NCBI GenBank assembly: GCA_002373775.1
Contig: DFJW01000002.1
Location: 1 to 39,628, forward strand
Length of the DNA stretch: 39,628 nt
From: Ruminococcus flavefaciens
GTDB lineage: Bacteria; Bacillota; Clostridia; Oscillospirales; Ruminococcaceae
Direction of reading: 5' to 3'
The notes beneath the pieces were generated by a model. It saw only the letters and a list, made by a program, of their open reading frames with translations. It had not been told where the DNA came from and searched no databases. Shown here in pieces: positions 1-7,870 of the stretch. Position 1 is the stretch's first letter, and the number at the start of each line of letters is the position of its first letter. A program made the translations under genes and the position numbers.

Positions 1-388
1 TGTGCTGGTTGTGACGCTTGATAGCGCCAGCGAAGCCCTTACCTTTGCTTGTGCCGACAACGTCGATAGCGTCGCCTACAGCAAATGTGTCAGCCTTTAC
101 GATGTCGCCTACATTGAGTGAATCGCAGTCTTCAAGTCTGAACTCCTTGAGAGTTGACTTAGGAGCTACGTCTACCTTGTCGAAGTGACCCTTCATAGGC
201 TTGTTCATTCTCTGAACCTTTACATCGCCGTATCCGAGCTGAAGTGCAGCGTAACCGTCGTTTTCAACAGTCTTCTTCTGTACTACTACGCAGGGACCTG
301 CTTCTACTACTGTTACAGGAACAACTTTTCCTGCTTCGTCGAAGATCTGAGTCATACCGATCTTCTTGCCGATAATGCCTTTCTGCAT
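1..388 (-). CDS. rplC: 50S ribosomal protein L3, 3'-truncated by window edge
   Basis: The first 129 residues of ribosomal protein L3 are present; the gene continues beyond the left edge (family length is about 210 residues). L3 binds 23S rRNA early in large-subunit assembly. The start [16 protein letters not shown] is the typical bacterial L3 N-terminus, and the [18 protein letters not shown] stretch near the truncation is the L3 signature region. The start is fixed by a strong AGGAGG site a few bases upstream of the ATG. It follows rpsJ on the same strand after a 106-nt spacer, the usual S10-operon order, and should be co-transcribed from the promoter at 1263-1291. The identification is secure. 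Confidence 0.97.
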   Translation of the reverse strand, partial: MQKGIIGKKIGMTQIFDEAGKVVPVTVVEAGPCVVVQKKTVENDGYAALQLGYGDVKVQRMNKPMKGHFDKVDVAPKSTLKEFRLEDCDSLNVGDIVKADTFAVGDAIDVVGTSKGKGFAGAIKRHNQH

Positions 389-414
389 ATCATTTTCCTC
401 CTGTTAGGTTATTG

Positions 415-454
415 GTTGATGAACTTGCATCAACTTGACCGGCGGTTTACCGCC
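415..454 (-). other. Two small hairpins in the rpsJ-rplC spacer
   Basis: The 106-nt spacer between rpsJ and rplC holds two perfect short hairpins: GTTGATG/CATCAAC (7-bp stem, 6-nt loop, 415-434) and GGCGG/CCGCC (5-bp stem, 4-nt loop, 441-454). Neither is followed by a T tract, so they are not terminators. They could influence mRNA stability or translation of rplC; that is inference. Confidence 0.4.
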
Positions 455-494
455 ATTTCGCTTCCCGAGCGGTGGTTTCAGGTGCCGCTGAGTC

Positions 495-809
495 TTACTT
501 GACTTCCATTACAACGTCTACGCCTGCGGGGATCTCAAGCTTGTCAAGAGTTGCAGTAGTCTTCTCTGTAGGACGGATAACGTCTACGAGTCTCTTGTGA
601 GTTCTCATCTCGAACTGCTCGCGGCTGTCCTTGTACTTGTGTACAGCACGGAGGATAGTAACTACTTCCTTGTCTGTAGGGAGCGGTATAGGTCCTGAAA
701 CTCTCGCACCGCTTCTCTTAGCTGCCTCAACGATCTTAGCTGCAGCGATGTCTACTGTAGCGTGATCGTAACCCTTGATCTTGAATCTGATCTTTTCGTT
801 GACTGCCAT
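495..809 (-). CDS. rpsJ: 30S ribosomal protein S10
   Basis: A complete 104-residue S10, the expected family length. S10 sits in the small-subunit head and, as NusE, also joins transcription antitermination complexes. The protein begins [20 protein letters not shown] and contains the conserved [21 protein letters not shown] core, matching S10 throughout. I chose the ATG at 809, not an in-frame start at 848, because AAGGAGG lies 7 nt upstream of it and the family starts there. It is the first gene of the S10 operon, with rplC downstream. Its long leader contains an intrinsic terminator (891-924), so expression is probably attenuated. Confidence 0.98.
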   Translation of the reverse strand: MAVNEKIRFKIKGYDHATVDIAAAKIVEAAKRSGARVSGPIPLPTDKEVVTILRAVHKYKDSREQFEMRTHKRLVDVIRPTEKTTATLDKLEIPAGVDVVMEVK

Positions 810-1256
810 TAAATTTCGCCTCCTTGAAGAATTTACGGGGACGCTCATCGGGATGTCACACGCTGCCGTGTGTTTCGTGCACTATCTTATTAAAAAAGCT
901 CGAAAAACCGTTGTTTTCCGAGCTGAAAGCGCATAGAGACACAAATAGGGCGTACCTGACGCATACGCAAGCTGCGCCGATACAAATACCACAAACTGTG
1001 TTCGCTATCCCTTTTCGCCCGGTTTAAAATCGGACATACTCCACAGAAATTACCTGCCATACCGGCAGCAACCTTCCGTTTCATCGCATATCGTATTGCA
1101 GTCAGCGCACTTTCAGCGCGCTTAACAGGTATAATTTTACCACATTTCCCGTCAGATTGCAATAGTACAGGGCAAAAAGTTTGTGAAATATTTTGTAAAT
1201 TTTTCATGAACGATAATTTTGTTTTAACTATATATCCTTCCCAGGAAACTGCCTGC
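810..1256 (-). promoter_or_regulatory. S10-operon leader, about 450 nt, with internal attenuator
   Basis: This is the untranslated stretch from the predicted start point (near 1256) to rpsJ. No credible gene lies in it: the only long reading frame on this strand begins at 1291, upstream of the transcription start. It contains an intrinsic terminator at 891-924, a perfect 6-bp hairpin (CACACG/CGTGTG, 857-872) between that terminator and the rpsJ ribosome binding site, and a possible long-range helix. In that helix, GCGCTTTCAGC (922-932, read on the minus strand) can pair with 1105-1117, giving 11 bp with a 2-nt bulge and touching the first bases of the terminator stem. S10 operons of other bacteria are controlled by r-protein binding to the leader; the effector here is unknown. 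Confidence 0.6.
891..924 (-). terminator. Intrinsic terminator inside the S10 leader (attenuator)
   Basis: On the minus strand AGCTCGGAAAAC pairs with GTTTTTCGAGCT (12 bp including one G-U) around a 4-nt loop, followed directly by six T. It lies about 80 nt upstream of the rpsJ start and downstream of the only strong promoter, so it must be read through for ribosomal-protein expression. Confidence 0.75.
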
Positions 1257-1262
1257 CCTTCT

Positions 1263-1291
1263 ATTATAATATAAAAAGCAGCCTGTGTCAA
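1263..1291 (-). promoter_or_regulatory. Sigma-A promoter of the S10 operon
   Basis: Perfect consensus on the minus strand: TTGACA at 1286-1291, 17-bp spacer, TATAAT at 1263-1268. The -35 box begins right at the end of the upstream terminator (1291-1324), so the operon is insulated from the anti-sigma gene. Confidence 0.9.
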
Positions 1292-1324
1292 GCAAAAGCG
1301 GCCATCCGCCGGGGATGACCGCTT
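1291..1324 (-). terminator. Terminator of the sigma/anti-sigma operon
   Basis: AAGCGGTCATCC pairs with GGATGGCCGCTT (12 bp with one G-U, 5-nt loop), followed by TTTTGCTT on the minus strand. It lies 10 nt after the anti-sigma stop and abuts the S10-operon promoter. Confidence 0.85.
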
Positions 1325-1334
1325 AAATATCTGC

Positions 1335-2264
1335 TTATTCTGCTTCTACAAGATCAATTCCGTTGATGAATGCCCACATGTCCTCATCTGTGATATCACT
1401 GTGTATGAAAAGTCCGCAGCCCCAGCCTGTATCACCGAATACAACGAGCACGTCCCTGTTGAACCAGCCGTTTTTCCAGTACTCTTCCGTGATATCTTTG
1501 CCGTTCTCGTCGTAAACAGGATATTTGTCTTCTTTTCTGTAGCTGACGTAAACGTGTCTTGCGTCATCGCCTGTGCCTACATCGAATTCCTCTATACGCT
1601 CTGACTGATAGTTTTCATTGTTGAACAATTCCTGCTTGATCTCATCGATGTTTGTACAATCCACCGGTCCGTAGGGGGATATTCCGCCGGCATGATATTT
1701 GCCGTCATTGTAATGATACTTCCAGCCGTCCGTGGAAATAAAAATATCCGGTACGTTCTCGAAACTTATATCATACTTTACTGTTCCCTCTGTGGGAGCC
1801 TCTGCTTCTTCATCAGCTTCGCTCATCTCTGCAACAGCTTCTTCTGAATCAGCAGCTTCCGCAGGCTCACTTATCTCCTCAGCTTCCGCGATGATCTCGT
1901 CTGCAACGACAGTTACTACCTCGGGCTCAGCCTCTTCGGATGCCTGCTCAGTGTATTCAGCAGTGGTCTCCTCAGAAGTGATGACCTCCTGCATGCTCTC
2001 GTCCTCAACTATCGCTGCCGGAGACTTTCCTCCGGATGCAAAATGCGTAACTGCGACAGTTCCTGCCGGTATGAGTACGAATGCGGCAGCAGCCGCTGCT
2101 GCTCCTGCACTGAATCTTATATTCTTCTCTCTTCTGCGCTTCTTTTCCATAATTACACCTCTTTGTAATTCCGCACGGCGGCGGCAGTAGTTTTCGGAGA
2201 ATATATGCTCTTCCTCTGACGCAAATGCGTCCTCTGTTATCTTCTTCCAGTCAGTTTTCATCAT
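1335..2264 (-). CDS. Single-pass membrane protein, probable anti-sigma factor
   Basis: A 309-residue protein with a short charged cytoplasmic N-terminus (about 1-50), one Ala-rich membrane segment (about 51-75), a very acidic Glu/Ala stalk (about 90-165) and an extracytoplasmic C-terminal domain (about 165-309) with Trp, Tyr and Gly residues but no family I recognise. The start overlaps the end of the ECF sigma gene by 14 nt, and its own GAGGAG site supports the ATG-ATG start at 2264. Anti-sigma factors typically sit directly downstream of their ECF sigma, bind it through a cytoplasmic N-terminus and span the membrane once, so this role is inferred from position and topology. The N-terminal HExxxCxxC zinc motif of ZAS anti-sigmas is absent; only one Cys (Cys27) is seen there. 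Confidence 0.6.
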   Translation of the reverse strand: MMKTDWKKITEDAFASEEEHIFSENYCRRRAELQRGVIMEKKRRREKNIRFSAGAAAAAAAFVLIPAGTVAVTHFASGGKSPAAIVEDESMQEVITSEETTAEYTEQASEEAEPEVVTVVADEIIAEAEEISEPAEAADSEEAVAEMSEADEEAEAPTEGTVKYDISFENVPDIFISTDGWKYHYNDGKYHAGGISPYGPVDCTNIDEIKQELFNNENYQSERIEEFDVGTGDDARHVYVSYRKEDKYPVYDENGKDITEEYWKNGWFNRDVLVVFGDTGWGCGLFIHSDITDEDMWAFINGIDLVEAE

Positions 2265-2772
2265 ACTTTTCTCCTCTCATTTTTATTATCCGCCGTCTCG
2301 CACGTTCGAACCTCTTGCGCGCGGCAGTTTCGGTCAGTGACACTTTGTCTGCGACATCCTTCCATGGCAGTTCATCCCGGCAGCGCAGGACAACTATCTT
2401 CCTGTCCGTTTCATTCAGTCCGCCGAGGACGCTGCCTGCGCTGTCCGCAAGCACTTTTCCCTCAATATCGGTGTATATATCGGGCAGTTTCATTGTCTCT
2501 TCGTTTATGGGGAATTCATGGAGGAATGTGCGCTTGCTCCGCCTGTATATGCTTATTGATGTGCTCTTTATGACCTTGACGACATACGCCTTCGTCCTCG
2601 GGCTGTCAGCATCATCCAGTCTGGATATCTTGCCTATGAGCCGGACAAACGCTTCGGATACTGCGTCCTCCGCGAGCCCGCTGTTGTGCAGTACCGCATA
2701 GGCTATCCGGTACATCGGCTGCTCATACAGTTCATACAGCCTGCTGAGCTTTTCAGCGTCGCTCCTTTCCAT
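2251..2772 (-). CDS. ECF-type RNA polymerase sigma factor
   Basis: A 173-residue sigma-70 family protein of the short ECF class, with only regions 2 and 4. Region 2 covers about residues 10-80 (LYELYEQPMYRIAYAVLHN and the AEDAVSEAFVRLI helix). Region 4 covers about 113-165 (LNETDRKIVVLRCRDELPW, then an HTH with the TETAARKRFERARRRI recognition helix). It directs RNA polymerase to a small regulon, often including its own promoter. It is followed, with overlap, by a probable membrane anti-sigma factor, so an extracytoplasmic signal is likely. A GGAAGG-like site precedes the ATG. A 12-bp palindrome lies between its -10 box and start codon. Its targets cannot be read from the window. Confidence 0.88.
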   Translation of the reverse strand: MERSDAEKLSRLYELYEQPMYRIAYAVLHNSGLAEDAVSEAFVRLIGKISRLDDADSPRTKAYVVKVIKSTSISIYRRSKRTFLHEFPINEETMKLPDIYTDIEGKVLADSAGSVLGGLNETDRKIVVLRCRDELPWKDVADKVSLTETAARKRFERARRRIIKMRGEKYDEN

Positions 2773-2788
2773 TGCATCACCTTCCCTT

Positions 2789-2809
2789 TGAGACGTCTCA
2801 TATATTATA
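2789..2809 (-). promoter_or_regulatory. -10 box and palindrome before the ECF sigma gene
   Basis: A TATAAT box (2804-2809, minus strand) lies upstream of the sigma gene without a good sigma-A -35 box. Directly downstream, over the expected start point, is the perfect 12-bp palindrome TGAGACGTCTCA (2789-2800), a candidate repressor site. Confidence 0.45.
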
Positions 2810-2867
2810 ACGTCCTGCCCCTGCGTTATGTGACATGCTGTTCGAGAAAAATTTTCGGACCTTATTA

Positions 2868-2939
2868 AAATACTATCCCCTCATATACGGCAGGTCCGGC
2901 ATCGCGCATTCCGGATATGACCGTCGTAAATGAGGGGAT
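2868..2939 (-). terminator. Terminator of the eight-gene transport operon
   Basis: ATCCCCTCAT and ATGAGGGGAT (10 bp perfect, 2930-2939 and 2875-2884) flank a partly paired interior that includes TACG/CGTA and CCGG/CCGG. The structure is followed by AGTATTTTAAT on the minus strand and starts 15 nt after the last permease stop. Confidence 0.7.
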
Positions 2940-2954
2940 CTTGAATACAGTTGT

Positions 2955-3974
2955 TCAGGCTACGAGACCTGAACGCTCGATACCTTCTGTGAAGTATTTC
3001 TGGAGGAAGGTATAGAGGACAAGTATGGGAGCGATAGAGATAAGGCATCCCGCCTGTTTCCAGACTATCATCTCTCTCGGGCTGACCTGTGCGTTGGCGT
3101 CGCCGAAGAGCCATACTTTCAGTTCGCTGTCAAGCTTATAGAGTGTCATTGCGACTGTTTTGGTGTTGGTAAAGAATGTGGTGCTGACATAGTAATCGTT
3201 CCAGTACCATACTACAGAGAACAGGAATACGGTGAGGAAGGATGATGCCGCATTGGGTATCATTACTCTTATGAAAGTCTTGAGAGGACCGCAGCCGTCG
3301 ATATATGCTGCATCCTCCAGTTCCTTGGGAAGTCCCTTGAAGAACTGGCGGAATATCAGTATCATAAGTCCCGAACGTATGCCGTTTGCAGTCATTGCAG
3401 GCAGATACATCGTCCACATGGAGTCGATGAGGTTTATCTTGCTGCTTCCGAGGAAGTATCTGAACTGCGTGTACAGAGGCAGTGATATTACCTGTGTGGG
3501 AACGAGTATCATGAGTATTACTATGCCGAACAGTATCCCCTTTCCCTTGAACTTGAATCTCGCGAAACCGTATCCGGTTATGGCACAGGATACCACCTGC
3601 ACCAGCGAGCAGCCTATATTGAGGAAAAGAGTGTTTTTCAGCGTCGTCTTGAAGTCCATTGCATTCATGGTATCCTTCAGGACGCTGAGAGTGTAGTTGC
3701 GGGGTATCCACATTACTGTGGGATCGTTCATGTCTGTCCTCTCGCGGAAGGTACAGCTTATCATATATATAAGCGGATAGAGGATGACGAAGCTGAGACC
3801 GAAGAGTATGACGAATCTGAAGAAGGGCCAGACCTTATCGAATGCCGCCTTGCGTCTGACATAGCTGCGCTCTGCCCTTGACATTGACTGCATGCGTATC
3901 TTCTTTGCCTCTCTCTTGCTCATACCGTTGCCGATCTGATGTTCCTGCTTTACAGCAGCAGTGTTTTCTGACAT
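2955..3974 (-). CDS. Carbohydrate ABC transporter permease, MalG type (second pair)
   Basis: A 339-residue inner-membrane permease of the MalG/UgpE group. It has a charged cytoplasmic N-terminal extension of about 50 residues, a first membrane helix (about 52-72), and the binding-protein-dependent transport core with the EAA loop (LPKELEDAAYIDGCGPLKTF), which docks the ATPase. The MalG-like end (FTEGIERSGLVA) is intact. I chose the ATG at 3974 because AAGGAGG lies 8 nt upstream; an in-frame GTG at 3983 would overlap that site. It begins 13 nt after its MalF-type partner and is the last gene of the eight-gene operon. The substrate is unknown. About 50 residues in the final third, just before the last helix, form a loop longer than in the first MalG homologue of the operon. 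Confidence 0.9.
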   Translation of the reverse strand: MSENTAAVKQEHQIGNGMSKREAKKIRMQSMSRAERSYVRRKAAFDKVWPFFRFVILFGLSFVILYPLIYMISCTFRERTDMNDPTVMWIPRNYTLSVLKDTMNAMDFKTTLKNTLFLNIGCSLVQVVSCAITGYGFARFKFKGKGILFGIVILMILVPTQVISLPLYTQFRYFLGSSKINLIDSMWTMYLPAMTANGIRSGLMILIFRQFFKGLPKELEDAAYIDGCGPLKTFIRVMIPNAASSFLTVFLFSVVWYWNDYYVSTTFFTNTKTVAMTLYKLDSELKVWLFGDANAQVSPREMIVWKQAGCLISIAPILVLYTFLQKYFTEGIERSGLVA

Positions 3975-3987
3975 GCTTCGCACCTCC

Positions 3988-4998
3988 TTATTCGACTTCG
4001 TAGTAAATAAACTTATTTACTATCGCAGTGATGATACCGATAGCCGCAAGGACTATTACGAAGTATATCCATGCCATTGCAGAAGCCTCACCGAACGCCC
4101 AGTCCTTTTTCATGTCGAGTATCCGGTTCATGACCTTGTTCATGGGGCTGGTGAAGGAGTCAATGACTGTGAATATAAGATTGGCAAGTATGAAAGGGCT
4201 GACATAGGGGAAGGTTATCTTCCAGAAGTACTCCCATGCGGTAGCTCCCTCCACCTGTGCCGCCTCCTTTGCGGAAGGCGGTATGTTCTGGAGTGCAGCA
4301 AGGAACAGGAGTATCTGTATTCCCGAGCTCCATACGATGCCGAAAATGTTGTCTGCCACTGTGGATATGACAGTTCCCATATTCTCGCTCAGTCCGTAAA
4401 CTCCGAGGAACTGCATCAGCTGTCCCACAAGGTCAGTGGAGAACATGGTAGAGAACTGCTGTGCGCCGGTATTTCCCGTCGAATCCATATCGCCGTTGAT
4501 TATCTTGAATACGGGACCTGTAGCGATAATGACAGGCAGGAAGAATACTGCTCGCGCAAGTATCCTGCCGCGGAACTTCTGGTTCAGCACTACCGCGATG
4601 AACAGTGAGAAAATGAGTATCAGCGGAGTTTTCCAGAGAGTTTCCAGAAGTGTGGACTCAAGGTAATCCATGTAATTCGGATCGGTGTTGAGCGCATATT
4701 TGTATTTTGCAAGTCCCACCCATTCGGTATCCAGTGATCCGGGATTTACCGTTACCTCACAGAATGAGTAGTACAGCGATTTCATAAGCGGTATCAGGAA
4801 GAACCAGAGCGTGCCTATTATCCAGAGGAAAATAAATCCGTAGCCGTACATTGCCTTGCGGCGTTCATAGGGTATCCTGCTCACTCTGACCTTCTCCGGC
4901 TTAGTGCTTACAGGTGTAGGCGTGTCGCCTGCTTTAAGCGGCGGAAGCTCAGGCTTTGCTGCCTCAGCTTTTGCATCATTGGTGTTTTTGCTGCTCAT
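3988..4998 (-). CDS. Carbohydrate ABC transporter permease, MalF type (second pair)
   Basis: A 336-residue permease of the MalF/UgpA/LacF group. A Pro/Lys-rich hydrophilic N-terminus (about 1-48) precedes the first membrane helix (about 52-74). The EAA loop is IPPSAKEAAQVEGATAWEYF. The ATG overlaps the stop of the DUF5696-like gene (ATGA), with AAGGAGG 12 nt upstream, so translational coupling is likely. It should pair with the MalG-type protein immediately downstream. The loop around residues 165-200 is enlarged and rich in Gly, Thr and Gln. The operon contains another full permease pair, so the two heterodimers may serve different substrates or cooperate; no ATPase gene is linked. Confidence 0.9.
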   Translation of the reverse strand: MSSKNTNDAKAEAAKPELPPLKAGDTPTPVSTKPEKVRVSRIPYERRKAMYGYGFIFLWIIGTLWFFLIPLMKSLYYSFCEVTVNPGSLDTEWVGLAKYKYALNTDPNYMDYLESTLLETLWKTPLILIFSLFIAVVLNQKFRGRILARAVFFLPVIIATGPVFKIINGDMDSTGNTGAQQFSTMFSTDLVGQLMQFLGVYGLSENMGTVISTVADNIFGIVWSSGIQILLFLAALQNIPPSAKEAAQVEGATAWEYFWKITFPYVSPFILANLIFTVIDSFTSPMNKVMNRILDMKKDWAFGEASAMAWIYFVIVLAAIGIITAIVNKFIYYEVE

Positions 4999-7853
4999 CA
5001 GAATCTCACGCCTCCTTCCTTTTCAAGCACTTCCAGTTCATACAGTGTGCCGTTGAAATCAATGGTCCTCTTTTCGAAATCCACCTTTACGATGCTTCCG
5101 TCAGAGAATGTGGTAGTTATGTTGTTTCCGTCATTTTCCATGTCGTAACCGGTTATGGTGCAGCCGCTGACCTTTCTGAGTATGGGAGCAAGGAGCTTGT
5201 ATTCCTCGGAAGCGGTATCTATCCAGTTTTCGTAGTTCGCATAGTAATAGATATCGAATTCCGTATCCTTGAGAGTACTTGTCTCCTCATAGAGCATATC
5301 ATAGCAGAGGTTGCTTCCGGTAGCAGCCGCCATCATCAGCAGTGTCTCTGAATCAGCATCACCGTTAACGGCTGTGGTCGAGTACGGTATGAGTCCGTGC
5401 ATTACCAGCTGATAGAACGGTATGTCCTCATCGAAAAGATCGAATCTGCTTGATGTCATGGGCACATTTGTTATATGGCTCACATAGGGCAGCGCATAGG
5501 CGTTGGCATTGTCAGCGAGCATTCCGTCATCCAGCTTGTCGCTGAGTGTCTCAAAGCCTGATACCAGCTTCTGCATGGTCTCGTAGCGGGAGATGTTCTT
5601 CTTGCCGTAATCGCCGTAGAGCGAGGTTGTCAGGTTCGCCATGGATATGCCGTCCAGTCCGCGCTTGGAGTAGTTATCCGCTGCTTCGTCGAATATGTCG
5701 CCGAAATAGCCCGGAGAGAGCAGGGACATATTCTTCTTGAATCCGTCCGGGATGCCGTATGCTCTGTCATAGCTGACGATACGCGCATATGAGCCGGAAA
5801 CTCTCACTGCCGTGCTGGTGAACGAGAAATATCCGTTTCCGGAATAGAAATCGCGGTTGTCTGAAACCGGATACAGCTCAATGTCATTGTCCTCCATGAA
5901 ACCGGTGAGGTCACGGAAGTCCTTCTTGCCGCCCAGTGTGCCGGAGGGCTTGGCGTCGGTGTCCACCTTGTTCTTTATGCCGTCATTTGTCCAGTTGGTG
6001 TAGGATACTACCATCTGATCCACGCCGCTCTCGTTCAGGCGCGAGAGTATCTCCTTCGCCTGATCGTAAGTGGTTATGGCGGTCTTCATGGTTATCGGTA
6101 TTCCTAAAACCGGACGTTTCTTCTGAACGCCGCCGTAGAGGTCAACATACATAGGAGCACTGTCAGCCTCAGCCTTGGTCTCAACGCCCATTTCTTCGAT
6201 GAGGTACTGTCTGTAGCGGCTTGCCACATCCACATAATCCGCGTCCTCTTTCGCTATAGGATAGTAGAGCAGTTCGATATCGTCAGCCTTGACGTCTCCT
6301 CTTTCGAAAATGGTGAATTTCTGGTTGCTGTTTCCGGACATGTAATATGTGTCCGTACCTCTCAGCGTGAAACTGAATCCGCAGAGGTTGTAGCTTGTGT
6401 TGGACTGCTTCGAGCACTTTGCCGAGAGCACCGCATTGGAATCGCCCTTTGCCGCAACTACGAGAAGTGCGTTGTCCTCCTTGACAATGCCGTAACAGGG
6501 CAGATATATCTGCTCAGTCACCGCGCCCTTTGTGGCAGGGACTGCTGTAACGTCGTTTCCGTAAACTCTCTGAGCATATGCGTTGGCGTTCATGGTCCTG
6601 TTGTTATTGAAACGGACGAGCGCACCGCTTCCGTCGGGGATCACGAAATATCCGTCTTCCTTGTCAGAAGCAGCTCCCATAGAGCCGAGTATGGTGAGAT
6701 CGGTAATGATGTTCGCGGAGTTGTTCTCCTCCAGTTCTGACATCTTCACGCTTGCCTTCAGGTGATCGCCCTCAAGCACATACTCCACAGGGTAGCTGAA
6801 TCCAGCCTGCTCATAATTGTAAACTACACGGATGCCGTTGGTTATATCGCTGACTGTCATTTTACAGTCATTGCTTATGCCTGAACGCAGCTTATTGTCC
6901 GCAGTACGCTTCTCAGGTATGCCATAGACCATAGTGCTGGATGAACGCAGTTCGTCCACCAGCAGGTCGGTAGCATAGGTGTCCTGAGTCGCCCCCAGCG
7001 GAGAAGACCACCAGATGTAGCCGGTCTCCTTGTTCTCTATACCGAATATGACGTTCTCATAGTCGATTATCATCCTGAACATATCATTTTCAGCACCGTA
7101 TCTGAATACGCCGAGGAAGTGGCTGCCGTCCTCAGAGAGCCACGCCATATCCTTGCCCTTTTCATCGAGGAACACTTTCCTGCCCTCTTCAGTGCTGTCA
7201 TAGGTGTACTGAGCTTCCACGCCCTTATGATCGCTCTTCATCCTGACAAGAGTATCGCCGTCCTTGGTGAGATACATCACTTCGCTGTCAATGGATGAAA
7301 CGATGTAGTACATTGATATCAGCTTTTTGCCTTCAGCGTCTGTGGTCAGCACATAGCGCTTCTTGTCGCTGACATATATCTTTTCTGTCTTTCCGGACTT
7401 GCTGCCGGAATTGAAATCGGCGACAGCTTCGCCCTTGACGGGATCGACCGCAACGAGTTCGCCCAGCTTTTTCAGCTCGTCGATCTTGTCAGCCAGTTCC
7501 TTCTGCTCGTCGGTGTAGTCCTTTTTCTTCTTGGGCTTTCCGCCGGCAGCTTCCCAGAGCTTGTCGTCGATATCCTTGTCCTTGTAGTAGATATCAAGGC
7601 CGTCTATTGTGCCTATCTTTTCAAGATACTTCTCTGCATCCTCGACCGAGAGTTCCACCTTTTCGGAAGTCTCGGAACGCTTTGCTCTCTGAGCGGCAGC
7701 TTCTTCTCCGCTCACCTCATCAGCCGTACCTCCGTCCTCTTCCGTGACTGCTGCTGCATCTCCGTCAGCGTCGTCGGCGTATATGTTTCCGCCGACTGTC
7801 ATAGTCGATACCGCAAGGAGGCAGAGCAGGAATCTTCTTATTCTATTTCCCAT
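4998..7853 (-). CDS. Large secreted DUF5696-like protein, possible glycosidase-type fold
   Basis: A 951-residue exported protein. A signal peptide (about 1-26, cleavage after IYA) lacks a lipobox. It is followed by an acidic low-complexity stretch (to about 60), a Lys-rich helical segment (about 110-140), a long beta-rich region (about 160-540), and an alternating beta/alpha region (about 560-830; ITTYDQAKEILSRLNESG, then IELYPVSDNRDFYSGN) that looks like a TIM barrel. A short beta-rich C-terminus ends the protein. This order (beta sandwich, barrel, small beta domain) is common in glycoside hydrolases, but I cannot name a catalytic pair. I recall DUF5696 proteins in similar transporter operons of Paenibacillus and relatives, so that label is from memory. 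A GGAGG site precedes the ATG. The next gene overlaps its stop codon. Confidence 0.6.
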   Translation of the reverse strand: MGNRIRRFLLCLLAVSTMTVGGNIYADDADGDAAAVTEEDGGTADEVSGEEAAAQRAKRSETSEKVELSVEDAEKYLEKIGTIDGLDIYYKDKDIDDKLWEAAGGKPKKKKDYTDEQKELADKIDELKKLGELVAVDPVKGEAVADFNSGSKSGKTEKIYVSDKKRYVLTTDAEGKKLISMYYIVSSIDSEVMYLTKDGDTLVRMKSDHKGVEAQYTYDSTEEGRKVFLDEKGKDMAWLSEDGSHFLGVFRYGAENDMFRMIIDYENVIFGIENKETGYIWWSSPLGATQDTYATDLLVDELRSSSTMVYGIPEKRTADNKLRSGISNDCKMTVSDITNGIRVVYNYEQAGFSYPVEYVLEGDHLKASVKMSELEENNSANIITDLTILGSMGAASDKEDGYFVIPDGSGALVRFNNNRTMNANAYAQRVYGNDVTAVPATKGAVTEQIYLPCYGIVKEDNALLVVAAKGDSNAVLSAKCSKQSNTSYNLCGFSFTLRGTDTYYMSGNSNQKFTIFERGDVKADDIELLYYPIAKEDADYVDVASRYRQYLIEEMGVETKAEADSAPMYVDLYGGVQKKRPVLGIPITMKTAITTYDQAKEILSRLNESGVDQMVVSYTNWTNDGIKNKVDTDAKPSGTLGGKKDFRDLTGFMEDNDIELYPVSDNRDFYSGNGYFSFTSTAVRVSGSYARIVSYDRAYGIPDGFKKNMSLLSPGYFGDIFDEAADNYSKRGLDGISMANLTTSLYGDYGKKNISRYETMQKLVSGFETLSDKLDDGMLADNANAYALPYVSHITNVPMTSSRFDLFDEDIPFYQLVMHGLIPYSTTAVNGDADSETLLMMAAATGSNLCYDMLYEETSTLKDTEFDIYYYANYENWIDTASEEYKLLAPILRKVSGCTITGYDMENDGNNITTTFSDGSIVKVDFEKRTIDFNGTLYELEVLEKEGGVRF

Positions 7854-7870
7854 AATTCATCGCCTCCGTA

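Noticed and set aside
890..1291. A 133-codon reading frame on the minus strand upstream of rpsJ
   Set aside because: Its start lies at the -35 box, upstream of the transcription start, it has no ribosome binding site, and it overlaps the attenuator. The stretch is a leader.
3961..4608. A 215-codon plus-strand frame opposite the MalF-type permease
   Set aside because: It is a codon shadow of the permease genes, with no ribosome binding site and no recognisable domain.
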